Source of the DNA: Moringa oleifera
Lineage: Eukaryota > Streptophyta > Magnoliopsida > Brassicales > Moringaceae
DNA length: 64,000 nt
Direction of reading: 5' to 3'
Assembly (NCBI GenBank): GCA_021397835.1
Contig: JAJFZO010000168.1
Coordinates: 2,232,001-2,296,000 of the forward strand
Shown: positions 24,598-38,300 of the stretch, piece after piece
Position numbering within the stretch: the stretch's first letter is position 1
Layout of the letters: the number at the start of each line of letters is the position of its first letter
Notes under the pieces: model-generated
Database searches by the model: none
Told to the model about the DNA's origin: nothing
What the model saw: only the letters and a program-made list of their open reading frames with translations
Program-made: the position numbers and the translations under genes

Positions 24598-27500
24598 ATG
24601 AAGAATAGGCGAAGAAATGGAGATATATGGGCTTTTGAGAAGAAGGAAGAGAGAGACGAGAAGGCGTATGAGAATGGAGATGGGTGCGGTGTCGTTTTGG
24701 GCTTGGATGGTGGTGCCACCTCCACTGTCTGTGTCTGCATACCTTTCCTCGCCTTCTCTGACCATCTCCCTGACCCTCTTCCTATCCTCTCACGAGCTGT
24801 TTCCGGTTGCTCCAATCACAACAGTGTAGGAGGTGCCTCTCTACTTTTTTTTTTTCCCCTTGATTTTTCGTTGTGGTTTTTGTTATGAAGTGCGTCTGGG
24901 CTTCTTTTTGAACGCTCTCTTTGTTGCGGCTGACTGTAGAAGACGTGATAACACGATGATCGAAGCAATATCTTGTGCATTTGGCCAGGTTTTCTGCTGA
25001 TAAGGATCGGGTCCTGTTAAATCTGAATTTACCTGTTCTCACTAAATAGTAGAATTGCGGGGTTACTGAGAATGATTTGCTAATTCAAACTATGAATTTT
25101 AGCGCCATGTGGTATTGGTTGCTCTGATATCTATTGAAGCATAAAATGTGGCTGCTAACTAATGTCAGAATGGTCTATTGAGTTTCTTTCTATATGGACT
25201 TGCTCTATTTCAATATAAAGCTATTTAGAAAACCTTTGATATAGTATTCAAACAGTTTGCTGATTTTCAGTTTGACTTTCAATGCTCTTTACTCAAACTT
25301 CTCCCCAAATTATGAAATAAATTTAAGATTCTCTTGAACTGAGCCGAATATTGGGCAAAGCTTTGGTAAATTTTCCCATAAATTAATATTAACACGGTGG
25401 AGACATGATAAAAATTTTCACGTGTGTCTCTTATAATAGTTTTCATGTTCATTACAATTAAATTGTAAATTATTTATCAATTTGTAATACGTCTTTTACA
25501 CGATTTCTTGAGTTTTGTGAATGTGTGTGGTATCATAAAGCGGGAAACTGGAAAAATGATATGAAGTTTCAATGTCAAATATCTATGTTATTGTTATGTT
25601 ATCCAAGTAGTTTCAAAGCATGATTCTACTTGGAGGTTAACATAACCCTATTATGTGTCTACATTTGTAGCTCAATCAAAATTTGTCTTATGTTGACATT
25701 TCATTGTAACACAAACTAAACCACTCTTGAGTCAGATAAATCATGGATAATTTCCTTATCTTATATTCTAATCGAAAGAATTGTAAGACAGTGAAATTTC
25801 TCTCTGATATGGCCTTCTTTAAAAACGTACCTGCAGAAATTGCTGCCAGGGATACGTTGGAGCAGGTTATGGCTGAAGCACTTTCAAAATCAGGTTCAGA
25901 TAGATCAGATGTTCGTGCTGTTTGTTTAGGTGTTTCAGGTGTCAACCACCCAACGGACCAGGAAAGAATATTAAATTGGATAAGGTCTGGTATCTGGAAA
26001 TATTTGCTTTGTGGTTTCATTCTGTAAAGTATCTCTGAATTTTTTAAAATGAATTGATGTCTATCTGCTGCTCATTGACCTGATTATTGAGATTCACATC
26101 CAAACTAGGTTTGCTTTATGTGAAACAGAAATTTGTACCTTACATATTTTTACAAAGAGCTAGAGATGTAAATTTTTGAACTTCTTTTGAAATTCACTAC
26201 AGTGTTTTCAGGAAGTGAGTGTTTAAACTGTCCTCTAAGTTGTCCTTTCTAGTTTGTTATAGTTTCGTGATTGCTCCCTTGTGTTGTGAAATGGGGCAAA
26301 TGCCTCCTTGCTTTGCTTCAAGTCTGCTTCAACCTTTCTTGCCTCTAATCTTCATGCAACTAGCCTGCTACACAAGATTCAGCGACAATGGTGTTTAGGA
26401 ACCATTGGACGTTGGTATCTGTTTCCTTTATGGATGTTATTATTGTGAAAAAGTCTGTTGTCACTTACAATAGAGCAAAATGGCAAACAACACCTGATGA
26501 AAGCAGAAGTGGGTGAGGAATTTGTAGACATGGTTTATTATCATAAAAACAGTCTATCGAATTGGAGAGAAAGAAACAGGAGAGCTTTTGAAGGAGTGGA
26601 AACATCTTTTGGTGTGTTAAAGAATAGATGGATCCATATATAAATTATAGGTAACGAGGGATTCTTTTGTAAATGATGGGACCTTGTAGAGTTTATAGAT
26701 GTCCTAACTTTTAGATAGGATTTAACTCATCTTTTGTACATGGGTGGCATCCCCTTGGTGCCTTATAGTTAATATAATGTTAACCTTGTTTCTGATAAAA
26801 GAATAATAAAAAAAAAAGTCTACTGAATTGGGATTAAGGTGCTTGATTTGATTGTCAGAATCATGTCCTTCTAAAATGTTTTATTGAACAATCAGGAGTT
26901 ATCAACAGCTGAAGAAATGTTCCCCATGAATACCTTATCTATGATTTATTGTGGCTGCTCAATGTGCATGAATTACGGTAGGGTAGGGCATTTTCTTAAC
27001 TGATCAGGGACACCGTTTCTAGAGTGTTACTCTTCATGTGTGAAAAATGTGATCTTTTGATCCTGCTCAAAAAAGGAAAAGGTGATTGATGCCTTGATGA
27101 TAGAGCTATGCTCTTCTTGATGTAGCTTGCAGAAATTGGGTCCCTAATCTAATTATTCTTTGTTTGCAACGCCATGCTGATAAACGAATTATGGTGATAA
27201 TTGATGCTTAGGTATCACTATCTGTTCACTTCAAACCTGAAAATATTACTTTGCAATATTGAATGCCAAAGAAGGACAACAAACTTAATATCTTGTTGTT
27301 TTAGTTCATAGCTATCAGTTATTGATCCCCTCAAACTGCTTCTGAACCTTGGAAAATACTATCAGGGGCATATTCCCTACCCATGTCAAGCTGTATGTTC
27401 AGAATGATGCTGTAGCAGCTCTAGCAAGTGGAACAATGGGAAAGATCCATGGTTGTGTTTTGATTGCTGGTACGGGGTGCATATCTTGTGGTTTTGATGA

Positions 27501-30384
27501 AGATGGTAGAGAAGCTTGGGCTGCTGGTGCTGGACCTGTCTTAGGTGACTGGGGAAGGTATGTGCTCGAGTGTTGGGATGTTCTCTTATGTGATTCTTAA
27601 GTTTTGATGTTGTGTCCATTACTGAAAACATTCAAACAATTTCAAGAAAAAATTTCTAAAGTAAAAAATTCAAAAATGATAGATCTATTTTTTGAATGCT
27701 TTCTGATGGACATGGAGAGGTGATACATATATCTATTCTATTTGGAGTGACATGACAGAGCGAAGGAGGGATTTAGATAAATCTTAGTCAATGGACTAGC
27801 ACTCTCTTCAACTCTTGCAGTAGCCAGTACTCCTCTGTATTTTATTTCATTTTAGTTGTAGCCACCATAAGAGATGTCTTTGCTGTTATTATTGTGTCAT
27901 GCCTAATTTGTCTCAGATGCCTCAATGATTGCGTGTATACCTTGTCATCTCCCTAAACTAAAGTCTATTTGGCATCTTGCATGTATTACTTATCTCCTCA
28001 AGGATTATATGTTTCTGTGTGCTATAACATGATAATTTGCAGTGGCTATGGGATTGCTGCACAGGCATTAACAGCAGTAATTAGAGCACATGATGGTCGT
28101 GGTCCACAGACAATGCTTACAAATACCATTTTAAAGGCACTTGATCTTTCTTCTCCTGACGAACTCATTGGGTATCTCTCTTTTGAAAAGTATCTCATAA
28201 TTTCTTTGGATCAACTTTTCTTTCAGTGGCATCAAAGCAATCCTATATTTGAAGCTCCAAATCTCCTACTTTTGTCAAAGCCTTTCTTGCAGAAGATATT
28301 AATATGTATTATCAAGGCCTTGACCTTAAGAATCCTCTTTTGCTTTTCTTGATTGGAGGTGTCCCTCAATTATTTTGCTTAGGTCCAATTTCCTGATATG
28401 CTGACATATTGAGCAAAAGATCCAAGTAGTTCTGCTTCCTCTCACTTTATATCAACCCAGCTAATTTCCTGATTCAGAAGTCTCTGAACCCAAATTGCAT
28501 CAGTCAATTATCAGCTGGAATACAGCCAAGTTATATTTGTGCCTTCAACCTCTTTATGGTGCTTGAAGTAATGTTTACAAAGAAGTGAGGCCTTAAAAGT
28601 TCGGGATAAATAATAGGCATTGCATGCAATGACCTTGAAGAAACTTAATTGCAATGCAAGTGTTCACTCTGGTTCTTTGTAGTAAATGTCTGAAAAATGG
28701 CTTTGCAGAAAAGCCTGGTTCTCTTGTTGAAAACACCATGCAAATAGTCTTTTGGGCAAGACTTGGTTTCCATATTCTTTCTGGATGCAGGTGGACTTAT
28801 GCAGATCAATCTTGGGCACGCATTGCTGCACTTGTTCCACAAGTGGTGTCTTGTGCAGAAGCTGGTGATGAAATTGCAAATAGTATCTTGGTTGATGCAG
28901 TTGAGGAATTGGCATTAAGTGTGAAAGCTGTTGTTCACCGACTTCGTCTGTGTGGTGAAGGTGCTGAGCTTATTTAACTTTTGATTATTTGATACTTTTG
29001 ATTAAGTTAATAATTTTATTATTAATCTTAGAAATAAAAGTCCAATGATCTTAACTGCTCTGACAAAAGGACAGGTTCTCTGATAATACAATCATGAACT
29101 ACACAACTAAGCTTTAGCTTCTGAGATTGAAGTACCTTTGTGTAGAAGCAATGAAATTATTAATGTATCTCCGTATAAGCATTTGGATATTGTGAATGAA
29201 CATCTATCATTAGTTTTTCTGAAAATAGCAGCAACATATCTTTTGTGCATCTACATTCGCAGAAGGAGCTTAGCTCTTCAAGATATTTATTTTGATTTCT
29301 GGCTGCAGATGGAAAGCATTCTTTCCCTCTTGTAATGGTTGGTGGTGTCCTTGAAGCTAATAGAAATTGGGATATAGGAAAAGAAGTTATAAAATGCATC
29401 CACAGACACTATCCTGGGGCTATTCCAATTAAACCAAAGGTTAGATTTTTCATTGTAATGTTCCCCTCTTTCTTACTCATCTTTTCAAATATTTGAATGT
29501 TGATGTCTTTGGTCTAATACCATGACTTTCATGACGGACTATTCGTAGGTGAGAGAAAACCCTGGATTCAAAATCTGTTGGTTCCTTATGGCTGTGTTTT
29601 ATCTGATTGCTTTAAGACTACAGTATGGGAATTTAATTCTAATGTTCTGAAGGGAAACTGACTTAAAATGATGTAGAGGATTTTAAAGTTGTATTTAGCA
29701 GTTTCTTTCTGTTGTATGTGAAATATGACTCCAAATAAATTGAAGAATCAAATATGTCGGTTATGAGAGGAAGCAATTGATTGCATGTTGCTTGTAGACC
29801 GAAGTATTTTCAGTTCACATTAGGTCTGCTACACTCTACAGTCTCTTAGTGTGCACTCTGCTCTTCTTTTAGCCGAGGAAGCAGCATTTTCTGCAAATTT
29901 CAGTCTCTAAACCCCACATGCCCCTCCTTTCTCTTCCATGGTGCAAGAAAATCATTTCTACAAAGGTTTAACATCTGGGTTTGTAATGATTTAGAATCGC
30001 TTATCTATAGTGGTTTTCCATGTAGAAACATGTTCCTAACGAGCAATATTGAAAATTTTCCCTTTACGGTAGAATTGCTTCTGGACACTCTTCATTTATT
30101 TTCTCCATGTCTATACCCCAGCTGATAGTTTGATATGGGTCAATGTTTGAGAGTTTTGATTTCTTGGTAACATTGCATAAAAAATTTGCTGTTAATCTAT
30201 CTTCTCGTACTTGCCATGGTAGAAGTTGACAGCAATAAGTGCTATTTCTTTTTCTTCATTGGTTCGAATAGTGATTATTTTACCTCAATTTTTGGTATAT
30301 CTTTAGGTGGAGCCTGCTGTTGGGGCAGCTTTATTGGCCTTGAATTTCTTTATGAAAGAATCTGTAGGAAATAACCACAGGTGA
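24598..30384 (+). CDS. NAGK: N-acetyl-D-glucosamine kinase (BadF/BadG/BcrA/BcrD ATPase fold), At1g30540-like
   Basis: Seven exons, all junctions GT..AG and in phase: 24598-24832, 25837-25984, 27366-27557, 28043-28171, 28791-28960, 29309-29439 and 30307-30384 (TGA); 360 residues. The ATG at 24598 is chosen because it starts the conserved MKNRRRNGDIW; the frame is open only to a TTG before it. The enzyme phosphorylates N-acetylglucosamine to the 6-phosphate in cytosolic amino-sugar salvage. Landmarks: phosphate-1 loop LGLDGGATS (D37), LGVSGVNHP, VQNDAVAAL (D142, the probable catalytic base), phosphate-2 loop IAGTGC (163-166), GDWGSGYGIAAQAL, SCAEAGDEIA, and VMVGGVL in the C-terminal nucleotide-binding part. 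Length matches plant homologues. The last donor-like CACAG/gtgac at the stop allows an alternative C-terminus. A short LINE sits in intron 2. Confidence 0.95.
26566..26816 (+). mobile_element. 5'-truncated LINE retrotransposon insertion in NAGK intron 2
   Basis: The 5' end encodes RERNRRAFEGVE and then LKNRWIH, the C-terminal signature of plant L1-type reverse transcriptase proteins, in frame for about 25 codons and then degenerate. A typical 3' tail follows and ends in an A-rich run (26803-26816). Near-identical 15-bp direct repeats bracket the insert: AGTCTATCGAATTGG at 26551-26565 and AGTCTACTGAATTGG at 26817-26831. These read as a target-site duplication with two differences. Orientation is the same as the host gene. 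Confidence 0.75.
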
Positions 30385-32362
30385 CAAGTGCTATCCTCCA
30401 TATATAACTGTATATTTAAACATATTGAATGAAGCTCTACCAGTGATTCTTGTGGCTGAACGCTTACTGTCCTAAAAGATTTCATTTGACTCTTTTCTTT
30501 CCTTCTTTTTGTTTTCCTTTTTGTCTTTTAATAAACTTGTGTAACAGAAATGTAAATTGAGTGCAAGAAAGATACATTTAACACTACTTAATTAAGTACG
30601 TCTCTTTCCTAGCTTAATCTGTGCTAGAGTATTGTACTGCAAATATTCCACACTGCCTGGCAAAATTTTGTTCTTATGCTGCTAGGCTTTGTCTTGAGGT
30701 AATGATACTCTCTCTCTCTCTCTCCTCTCTCTCTCACTCAATGGCTTGACCTTCTTTTGGTAATGGTATTTTCTCTCTCCTCTCTGTCTTACTCACTCAA
30801 TGCCTTTAACTTTGTTTTTGGTGTGATTAACTGCACTTCTATAATAAGTTGCTGATAGATTTCTTATGAACCCTATTGGAAAAAGCTTGTCTTGACTTTT
30901 GCTTATGGATTACATTGGCACATGCTATAGGGAACGTAAAATCCAGTTAAAAATGTTCATTCTGAAATTCAGTCTCCAGGAAGATAAATCCAAATAGCTG
31001 TTGAGGCTGGTGGTTGAAAGCTGAAATGCTAATTCAGTCACTCATTTCTCACTCAAAGTGGGATTCAGGAAGTATATGAGGCTTGTTCTTCTGCTCTTCT
31101 TTTGTTTTTTAAGTAAAGAATTCTGCTGATTTATGGAAGAAAGAGGCTAGCCAAAGGAAACCCAAAATGAGTAACAATTTATATCCAAACGAAATTCTGC
31201 TTTGGAAGATTTGATTTGTCATAAAGGGTGAAATCTATTAGTAGGAAATAGTTATACTTTCAAGATGGTTGACATTTGGCAAGATATAATTCAAAAATAC
31301 TCGAGAGATACTTTGATTGAGGCATTTGCATGGCTTGCAAATAAGGAGGAGCACCTGCTGGGCTCACAAGTTGAGGACAGCACAGAAGGATGAAACATAA
31401 AGCTGCAGTGAGAGCTAAAACTTCTTAGCGACGAAACAGGATCTCTGGATACTGGGGCAATGGACAGATACCATATAAAAGACTTGCCTTTCATTAGCTG
31501 CTAGAAGAAACATTATTACAAGACTATAGCCCCAGTATACAAAAAAATAGGGCACTGTCAGTGGACAAGAAACTGTGTAAATACACAAGGCCTAATTGTT
31601 GACTGTATTCTTGTATAAAAAAGTGGGTTCTTAAAACAAACCAGAAAAGAGAACTCATAAACTAGAAGTCCTTTCCACATGGTAAGTCATGCTACAAACC
31701 TGTCACCAAAAACCTTCAAAGTCTTGGGTACCTGCTCTCTTTCACATCAGATTTCATTTGGCGACAAGAGTATCTTGTAGGATCACGACCATGGTTATGA
31801 GTTCTGGTTCCCTCTGCAAAATTTTCTTGCCTCTACAATTGTTTGGAGTTGGCAACAATTGAAAAGGAAGAATTCTTCACCCCAGACTGCTTGGAATAGA
31901 AGGACCTAGCTGCAGTGGAGCCAACAAAGAAGTTTTTCGACCATCTATCTGTTCAGCAGGAATGAATAGAAAACTTCACCAGTGTTCCCAAGCTCAAGAT
32001 GCAATGCAAAAGCCATTTTGGCTGATAAGTAAAGGATTATTGGGCAGAAAAAGTTCTGTACTCTCCTTGTAAACTGTTATGAAACAATTGAGGAATCAAT
32101 TCTGAAACTATGAAGAAACCCGCACTCTTTCTGCATTGTAAACGTTGTAATCTTTTACAGCCGATCTCTGCTTTTCTGAATCAAATTAATTAATTTATTC
32201 CAAAAAGGAAATTGCAATACATCCCTAGTAAAGCAGATATGCTTCATATTCACAGAATTAGTAGGCATGAGGGCCTCTGTACCCTTTTTTTGTCATCTGG
32301 ACTTTTAGTAGTCTTGTATGATGAAATCAGTCATATGGAACATTACCTGATGCAATGATGGA
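30385..32362. other. Intergenic region between the convergent NAGK and WAP genes
   Basis: Both neighbours end here. A CT-rich stretch (about 30707-30825) contains a diverged tandem duplication. The remainder has ordinary composition but no open frame or RNA gene I can support; part will be 3' UTR of either gene. Confidence 0.55.
30707..30825. repeat. CT-rich microsatellite with imperfect tandem duplication
   Basis: A (CT)n run is followed by ctctctcactcaatggctt, then ttcttttggtaatgg, and a second degenerate round with tcactcaatgccttt and gtttttggtgtg. The unit is about 55-60 bp. It lies about 320 bp beyond the NAGK stop, possibly in its 3' UTR. Confidence 0.65.
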
Positions 32363-35300
32363 TCAAACTAGCTTACTAGTGTCCCCGTTCAATTCCCTTC
32401 TAACCAGCTTCAAGATTTCAATAATCTGTAACAAGCAAGAGATGAGGCTTAGTTAGAAAATTTACATGCCAAACACACTTACTAATGGAATTTATGGTAC
32501 AGAAGAGGTATTCAAAAAATTATGTAAACGTCACTGCAAGGTCTTCCAATTATAAGCCTACACAAAGTGGCGCGCTTGACTGGCTAACGGGTTCACTTTG
32601 TGTTTCCATAATGAACCAGGAATTATTTCTTACATCCTAAATGACAGAGCGAGTACAATCAAGCAATCAAGCTTGTCCTATGATTGCTATGGAATTATTA
32701 AATAGAAATATCTTATGTTGGTAAACCTCGATAGCTTCAAGAAAGTTAACTTTTCATGGCAATTAATAACTAGGTTGCGGTCTCTTTTTTAGTTGGGACT
32801 GCAATAGGTGCATACCTTTCCAGTACAATCATGAGCTTCAAAAATTTGAATCAGTGCACAGTGGCAAATATGTCTTCCCATATACTGTGACTAAACTACT
32901 AAGACATTTCTCTTTACTCGTAAATTCCTTTTCAGATGATAACCTAAAGTAGCATGGTAGTAAAGGTGCTGGTTAGAAGGTGAGGAGTAAAGTGGTTGAA
33001 AAACTTGGGTTGTATTGCTAAACTCATTTATGATATTTAAGTCTTGAAGAGAAATAAGGAATTTCTAAAGCAAATTTTGCCTGTTATGTGAAGTTGTGTC
33101 CCAAAAGGAATTTTTAGTGAAAGAAGCACTCTGTGAAATGATGAACACTACCATGAATGGTGGAAGCATCAAATGATGAGAAATTAACATAATAAAATCT
33201 TTCTGACATTAAAACTGGTTAGAAAATCCATGATAGAAATTCTGTAACATCATTAAATGCCAACCACAGCCAAATACAAAATTCAGATGAATATGAACCT
33301 TGGACACCAATAAATGCATTTCCAAGTATTAAAGTACACATGCAAACAGATAGATACACAAACAAGTGTGCACACATGTATGCACACACATATATGCCCG
33401 CATGTCAAATTCAAACATGCATGAACACATAACATTTTTGTGGAATACGAAGGTAATGCAACCAAGACTTACTCCAGGATAATGTTGCAATACTGGAGAA
33501 TAATGATCAAGTGCTATGTATATCTTTTCAAGAAGGCTTAAAAGAGCATCCACTTCATCCCCTAAGAGATCAACCTGCATTTCAAGGAGAAAATCCATTA
33601 AAAGACATATTAAGAAAAAGTTAAATCTATAAGAAGCAGAATTTAGCCTTTTTCTAACTAATTCACAGACTATAAATGTTATTATCATTCTCTGGATGGG
33701 GAAAACTCTCAGTTTTAATAGGACAGTCAAAGCTATTCTCACAAGCTTTCATCTTTTCTTTTCTTTTTGTTTTATAGGTAATTATATATCAGATCAAAGA
33801 AACGAAAATTTCATGAAGTAGTCAACATTTATTTTGATGCCACTACTAAGAGTTAAGATTAGCAGAGGTCATCAAAATGCCGAAAGGAGAATGACACATG
33901 CATAATAGTTGCCATTACAATTTACAGCACCATTGTTTTGATTACCTTTCATGAAACTGAAATTTTAAAACATTAACATTGACTATGTTCCAAATCAACT
34001 CACCATTCCTATTGTTATCCTCACTAAAATTGGGGCATAAGTTTACGAGTGACACTGACTCTGAAAGTTGCTAATGTTAAAAACAATATGCTCAATGTTT
34101 CCCTATCCCCATTTTGTATGGGTTTGATTCGTGATACGTTTCGATCTGTACTTTTTCCAAATTTGATGATATTGTAGATTGTAAGGGAAGTCCTAACTGA
34201 GGTTTCCTGTTATTTTTGCTTGTAAGAATTTGTCATTTGCTCTTTAAAAAAAAAAAAAAGGAATTTTTCATTCGCATACATATAGATGAGTAACAACATT
34301 AAAAAGGAAAAAAAAATAAAAATCGTTTCACTTGTGTTGGCTCCTATTAAGAACTTTCCTATGTTACACCTGTTACAGTTTTTCATAAGCATTTGATGCT
34401 TGTCATGTTGATTGAAAGGCTTCTTCCAATGCGACTTCGATTTATGGGAATCAAAACCATCTTGTCATCAAATTGTGCAACAAATTTCTTGCCAATCAAG
34501 AGGTATGTCAATGTGAATAATTTTGAGTAACAATAAAATCGAAATCATTGTATAAGACGACTCTGTTATGCTAAGAATTATTAACAGAATTTCTATGTGG
34601 TTTCATGGAAGTCTCGTCAACAGAATTTCTGTGGTTTCATGAAACTATCACTGGCTCTCACATGTAGCTAAATATTTAATCTTTGGAGAAGAAAAGCTCT
34701 TCAAAGAATTATCTCCTACTTATTTCCCACTATTTATTTTGTTTATTTCGGAGTCAAAGGTAGCTATATTTCCTAATATCACTCTACTTTAGTTTCATTC
34801 AACATTAGTTTCCTCCTCCCCAATTCCAGCCCTACACTTTTGGCGTAAGTCTTTCCATCTCACTTCTAAAGTTACACAATAGATCAGATTTTTACGGTTC
34901 CTGAAACAAACTGCATTACCCTTTTCTTTGTTTCTCAGAAACTTGCGAGTATGATTACTTTGAAATTAACTAGCCCCTCAATACCCCCCCACCCCCCCCC
35001 CCCCCCCCCCCCCCATATCAATAACCCCCCCGCCCCCATGCGCAGAACAATGGAAATTAATTAGCACTTTTTATATCTCCCCCTCTTTTTGCATGGGCGC
35101 CTCTGGAGGAAGTGTCGCAGAATGTAACAAGACACAGTACATTCAACCCATGGTAAACATCTATGTAGTTTACTATTATCTGATGGTAACATCCTGACAT
35201 ACCTCAGCTTCCGCTTTCTGAAGGTCACAACACCTTCTTTCAAGCCTCTGTTTGTACTTGAGCTCCGTTCTTTTCAGTACATTAGCTTCTTCGGTAAGAG

Positions 35301-38300
35301 AACTAAGTTGACAATTCAGATCTCCCAGCCTGAAAAGTAAGCCATTTGCATATTATGACTTTCTTGTCAGTGTAATCAATCCAGATTTGTAGTTACGTTC
35401 TTGGCCATGAATGCTACCAAGATAAAAGGAAAACTGATACTAGAAATTCTAAGCCTGATGAATATTAAAAAACATTATGAAAAAGGAAGGTAGCAGAAAA
35501 CAGATAGGTACGATTCCTATAAAAGGATGAAGATATATGCACAAGTTTGTCATGTTTCATAGACTGCGGGCAAAATTCAATGGATTTGTATGACCCATAG
35601 ATCAACTTTCATATATTATAGATAAGGACACAAAGGGCTCAAAAGCAAGTTCTTAGAAGAATTTACTTCAACATGGTCATAACCTTCAGTGTACTTGTGA
35701 AAAGTGACCACTCTCAAGATCAAAACCGCCAGCCAAACAAAGAAGGGCCACTGGTAGCTACAGCCACATCTCACCCACTTAACAGCTAAGCCATGGCCCA
35801 AGCATAGTTTTAAACATTACACATGATTTGCTTTAAGAACTCTTATTAGCAGTTCCTAACAAGACCCAAATGCCCAGCACTAATTTTTGCTAAGATATTT
35901 CTGTATGAACCAAAAAAAGAAGCTATAAATCATGTAAAAGCACGGATGAGGGTTATCACAGGGATTTGAGCCACAGACGCAACAACCCACAATCAGCCGC
36001 ATCGTGTCAGCCTAGTTGGTCAGGAGGCATGTTGTGCCTGTTGCCAGCCTGAGTTCAAATCCCTGCATTCAGCTGGTGCTTCACCTAGGCACAGCTCAAG
36101 CACCCAAAGTTCACAGCAATTAAGTTCCTCTCATTGAAAATATATATACATATATAAGCATGTTATCCACGAGAAATTGTGTTCAAGTCAAAAGAACAGA
36201 GTTTCTGGTAAATGATAACCTTCAGTTATTCAAAGATTATAGGTGAATGACAGTAAATCATCTATATAACACCTGCATTAGAGCATTCCTAGCCAACCCA
36301 TCCTCCGATGGAAATAGAAAAAGGGGGTCTCTCACTGGACATGGTTATTGTAGACGATCTATACAGATGCATGTGAATTCTCAGACACACAGATACTTTA
36401 TAAGACTTAACCAAGAAAAATGAACAAGAATCAACTACCTCTACAGTGCGCATGAATAGCAAGATATAAATATATATTACTTAAAATTATATATATTTTA
36501 AAGTAAATAAAAATAAAAAAGTTAAACATTAATTTTTTATCAATAATAAATATTTTTTTAAAATAAGTAATGAATTTATATCACTCATCAATATAATAAT
36601 TAAGATATTTTTTTATTTTATTTATTTTTTATAAGCAGAGAACAACAGGACATAGGAATAAGTACCTCATATTACTCTTTTTGATACTTTCTGCTACTCT
36701 AGATTCAAAAGCAGCAACGGCTTTTAATAATCCATCCACAAGAACAAAAATCGTTTCCATTTGCTTCCTCTGTTCCCGATCTTTTGCTTCAAACTTTAAT
36801 AAAGTGTTCTGCTTTTCTAGGGTAACAGCAAGAAGCATCCTCTTCTCGTCATTGATTTCCTTTAACTCTTTTGTAGCTAGTTCAAGCTTCTGATTTAATT
36901 CATTGACGTTCACCTTATATAGTTCAATTTGCTTCATTGCCTCAACTAAATTACTCTTCAGAACCTTCATTTCTTCAACACCCTCCAGATTCATTCTCAG
37001 CTGCTGACGTATCTGATCCCTTAAATTGTTAAGCTCCTGAGTTGCTGACACAGATTGCCCTATTTCTTTGGCCAAAGCAGCCTCAGCTTTCTGCACTAAC
37101 TTATCCTTTTCTTCAACCGAAGTTTCCAGAACAAGCTTCTCCTGCTTCAATCTTTCCTTCTCTTCTACCTCCAATTTCAAAGCTCTTTCTATCTCCAATA
37201 TCTTCATTTCAAGAGAAACTCGACTTTCATTTTCTTTAGTATATTGCATGGTCAAGAATTTGTGTTCCTCTTCCACTTCCTTTAAGGTTTCTCTAAATAT
37301 ATGTGTACAAAAACCTTGTGTGACAGAGGACTCAATGTATGAATCTTCACAATCACACTTGCTCGTGGATGCAGCTTTGGAAGCAGTGTCTCTCAAAACA
37401 ATGTCATAAATTTCTTGCACAATATCATGCTCCATAACTAACTCTTCAGCGATGCATCTGATCTGGCCCATGAAACCCTTGAGAAGGCATGTATACACAT
37501 CTTCTCTGATAGAAGCTTCAATATGCATATCTTCAACAACACTTTCAAGACTTCTAATTATCTTTGAAAAATTCTCCTCAGTCAAAGACTGCCGTGCTAT
37601 TTTCTCCACAGCATCAGAAACTTGAGACAAGAGACGGCTTACTTCCTTCTTCTTATCTGTAAGCAGGTCCCTTAATTGGCGGTTCTCAGAAAGGAGGGTG
37701 TCAAATCTTTCCTTCAAAGTGCCAAGACTTTCAGCATTGTTGCTAAATGCAGGCACTTTCTCATTTTCCACAAGAATGTTATCCAATTTCAAAATGACAC
37801 CAGGGATCTTTTTCCTCAACATGTCAAACTCTTTATCCTTCCTCAAATGCAAAGGAGAATCCCTTCCCTTCAAGTATTCTCGTTTGAGGCTAAATAATTC
37901 TTCAGTCATCTCGTGGATCTTATAATCATGATTTCTCTTCATTTTACTCATCTCAGTCTTAAAGTATGTCACCAAATCATCTTTTGACATGTGTTTTAGT
38001 TGAGCAACGTCCAAATTCTCTGGACAAGAAATTACTGAATTCTCATGTTTGCCATTTCCCTCCCAAAGTGAAGATGATGAAACGGGATTGCCTGAAACCT
38101 TACGGTGTAAATGATCCGTCCTTTTGTTATTTTGTTCCTCAACTATTTCCAGAGTTAGGTGTCCAACTTCATGAAGAGAGAGTGATTTAGAAATTGCATC
38201 CAGTTCTTGACGCAAGCTTGAGATCTCTTTGATTTTATCAGGCCAACTTAAACTTACATTACCGCATAATTGAGCATTTTGATCCCACAGTTTTTTTTCA

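Noticed and set aside
24457..24815. Two overlapping - strand frames of about 100 codons
   Set aside because: They are antisense to the NAGK leader and exon 1 and are driven by its pyrimidine-rich sequence.
33283..33470. A cysteine- and histidine-rich - strand frame near 33283-33742
   Set aside because: It is the WAP exon at 33574-33473 read through into an intron containing alternating ACA/CAT repeats; only the exon part is conserved.
36003..36080. A functional tRNA gene
   Set aside because: Promoter-like boxes are present, but no complete acceptor stem and anticodon arm could be formed, so a SINE or tRNA fragment is preferred.
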